Origin: Microbacterium karelineae
GTDB lineage: Bacteria > Actinomycetota > Actinomycetes > Actinomycetales > Microbacteriaceae
DNA length: 64,000 nucleotides
Reading direction: 5' to 3'
NCBI RefSeq assembly: GCF_009745985.1
Contig: NZ_WFIX01000179.1
Location: 62,001 to 126,000, forward strand
The notes beneath the pieces are model-generated. The model did no database searches. It was not told the origin of the DNA and saw nothing but the letters and a program-made list of their open reading frames with translations. The position numbers and the translations under genes were made by a program. How positions within the stretch are numbered: the stretch's first letter is position 1; each line of letters begins with the position of its first letter. Shown piece after piece: positions 63,562 to 64,000 of this stretch.

Positions 63562-64000
63562 GTGAGCTCTCGCCGCCCGCGCCGTCTGGCGCTGGTCGGC
63601 GCCCTCATCGCCGCCGCCGCCGTCCTGTTCGCCACGGTGCCGGCCATCGCCGACTATGTCGACGACGGCGAGTACGCGTATGAATTCGATCCCGCGGCGG
63701 AGGATCCGGCCGCGACGATCGTCGGCTACTGGGGCGACGGCGGCGATGTCGTCGTGCCATCGGCGTTCACCGTCGACGGCGCGGAGTACCCGGTTCGCGC
63801 GATCGAGGAGTTGGCGTTCGCCGCCTACGCGGAAGGACCCGTCGAGGGGCGCGGGCTGATCGATGAGGTCGCGCTTCCCGGCACGGTATGGACGATCGGA
63901 TACGCGGCCTTCGCCCACAACCCGCTCACAGCGATCGAGATCGGCGCCAGTGTCGAGCAGATCGGACCGGAAGCGTTCTTCGCGACCGATCTCACGCAGG
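63562..64000 (+). CDS. Secreted leucine-rich-repeat (BspA-like) protein, 3' end outside window
   Basis: Open from GTG 63562 (AAGG 8 bp upstream) to the window edge, 146 residues visible. Signal peptide RRLALVGALIAAAAVLFATV ending near PAIAD. The mature part has BspA/LRR_5-type units: VRAIEELAFAAY, VALPGTVWTIGYAAFAHNPL, TAIEIGASVEQIGPEAFF. Such repeats in actinobacteria often belong to long cell-surface proteins. Function cannot be judged from the fragment. The 3' end and any wall anchor lie beyond position 64000. Confidence 0.75.
   Translation, partial: MSSRRPRRLALVGALIAAAAVLFATVPAIADYVDDGEYAYEFDPAAEDPAATIVGYWGDGGDVVVPSAFTVDGAEYPVRAIEELAFAAYAEGPVEGRGLIDEVALPGTVWTIGYAAFAHNPLTAIEIGASVEQIGPEAFFATDLTQ

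Overview
High-GC actinobacterial chromosome segment. Strong G/C third-position bias, RamB next to a GTP-type PEP carboxykinase, an acidic extended NusG, LAxTG/LPxTG wall-sorting signals and MFS/ABC-rich catabolic operons suggest the family Microbacteriaceae (Microbacterium or a close relative). That placement is inference from gene content; no 16S gene is present. No phage, insertion sequence or CRISPR array was seen.

Layout. 2-4149: 3' part of a succinate-semialdehyde dehydrogenase gene and a polar amino-acid ABC transporter. 4294-6952: tRNA-Trp, secE, nusG, rplK, rplA. 7118-10115: five-gene SipW/TasA-like secretion operon. 10240-17260: two TetR-controlled modules for small amides and amines (MFS plus amidohydrolase; agmatine-deiminase-like enzyme plus amidase), each with a clear palindromic operator. 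17270-27349: ManNAc-6-P epimerase and ROK kinase, divergent from a LacI regulator, FAD oxidoreductase, sugar ABC transporter and a secreted DUF4127/discoidin protein. 27486-29658: MarR/MFS efflux pair. 29819-30499: lone YqaJ-type nuclease. 30878-31832: rplJ-rplL with a leader. 32106-35500: second sugar ABC operon, bracketed by two copies of a palindromic repeat. 35643-36979: DUF3105 and DUF305 membrane proteins. 37021-40674: ECF sigma factor fused to a zinc finger, membrane segments and FN3 repeats. 40985-43631: META lipoprotein and a wall-anchored S1 protease. 43731-46121: ZTP riboswitch, glyA, folD. 46167-47435: MFS protein. 47585-59634: two large LuxR/LAL regulators flanking a 2142-residue LPxTG surface protein. 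59849-63303: RamB-like regulator divergent from pckG. 63562-end: start of a secreted leucine-rich-repeat protein.

How it fits together. Housekeeping blocks alternate with self-contained accessory modules that each carry their own regulator. The most unusual items are the sigma-FN3 fusion; the twin-LAL/giant-adhesin locus, where a tandem CGGGTGAA motif with 12-bp period occurs upstream of both the adhesin and the second regulator; the NanE/NanK cluster with a DUF4127 protein and FAD oxidoreductase but no sialidase or aldolase; and the paired palindromic repeats, whose stems differ by compensatory changes. Both sugar ABC systems lack an ATPase in the window and probably share one encoded elsewhere.
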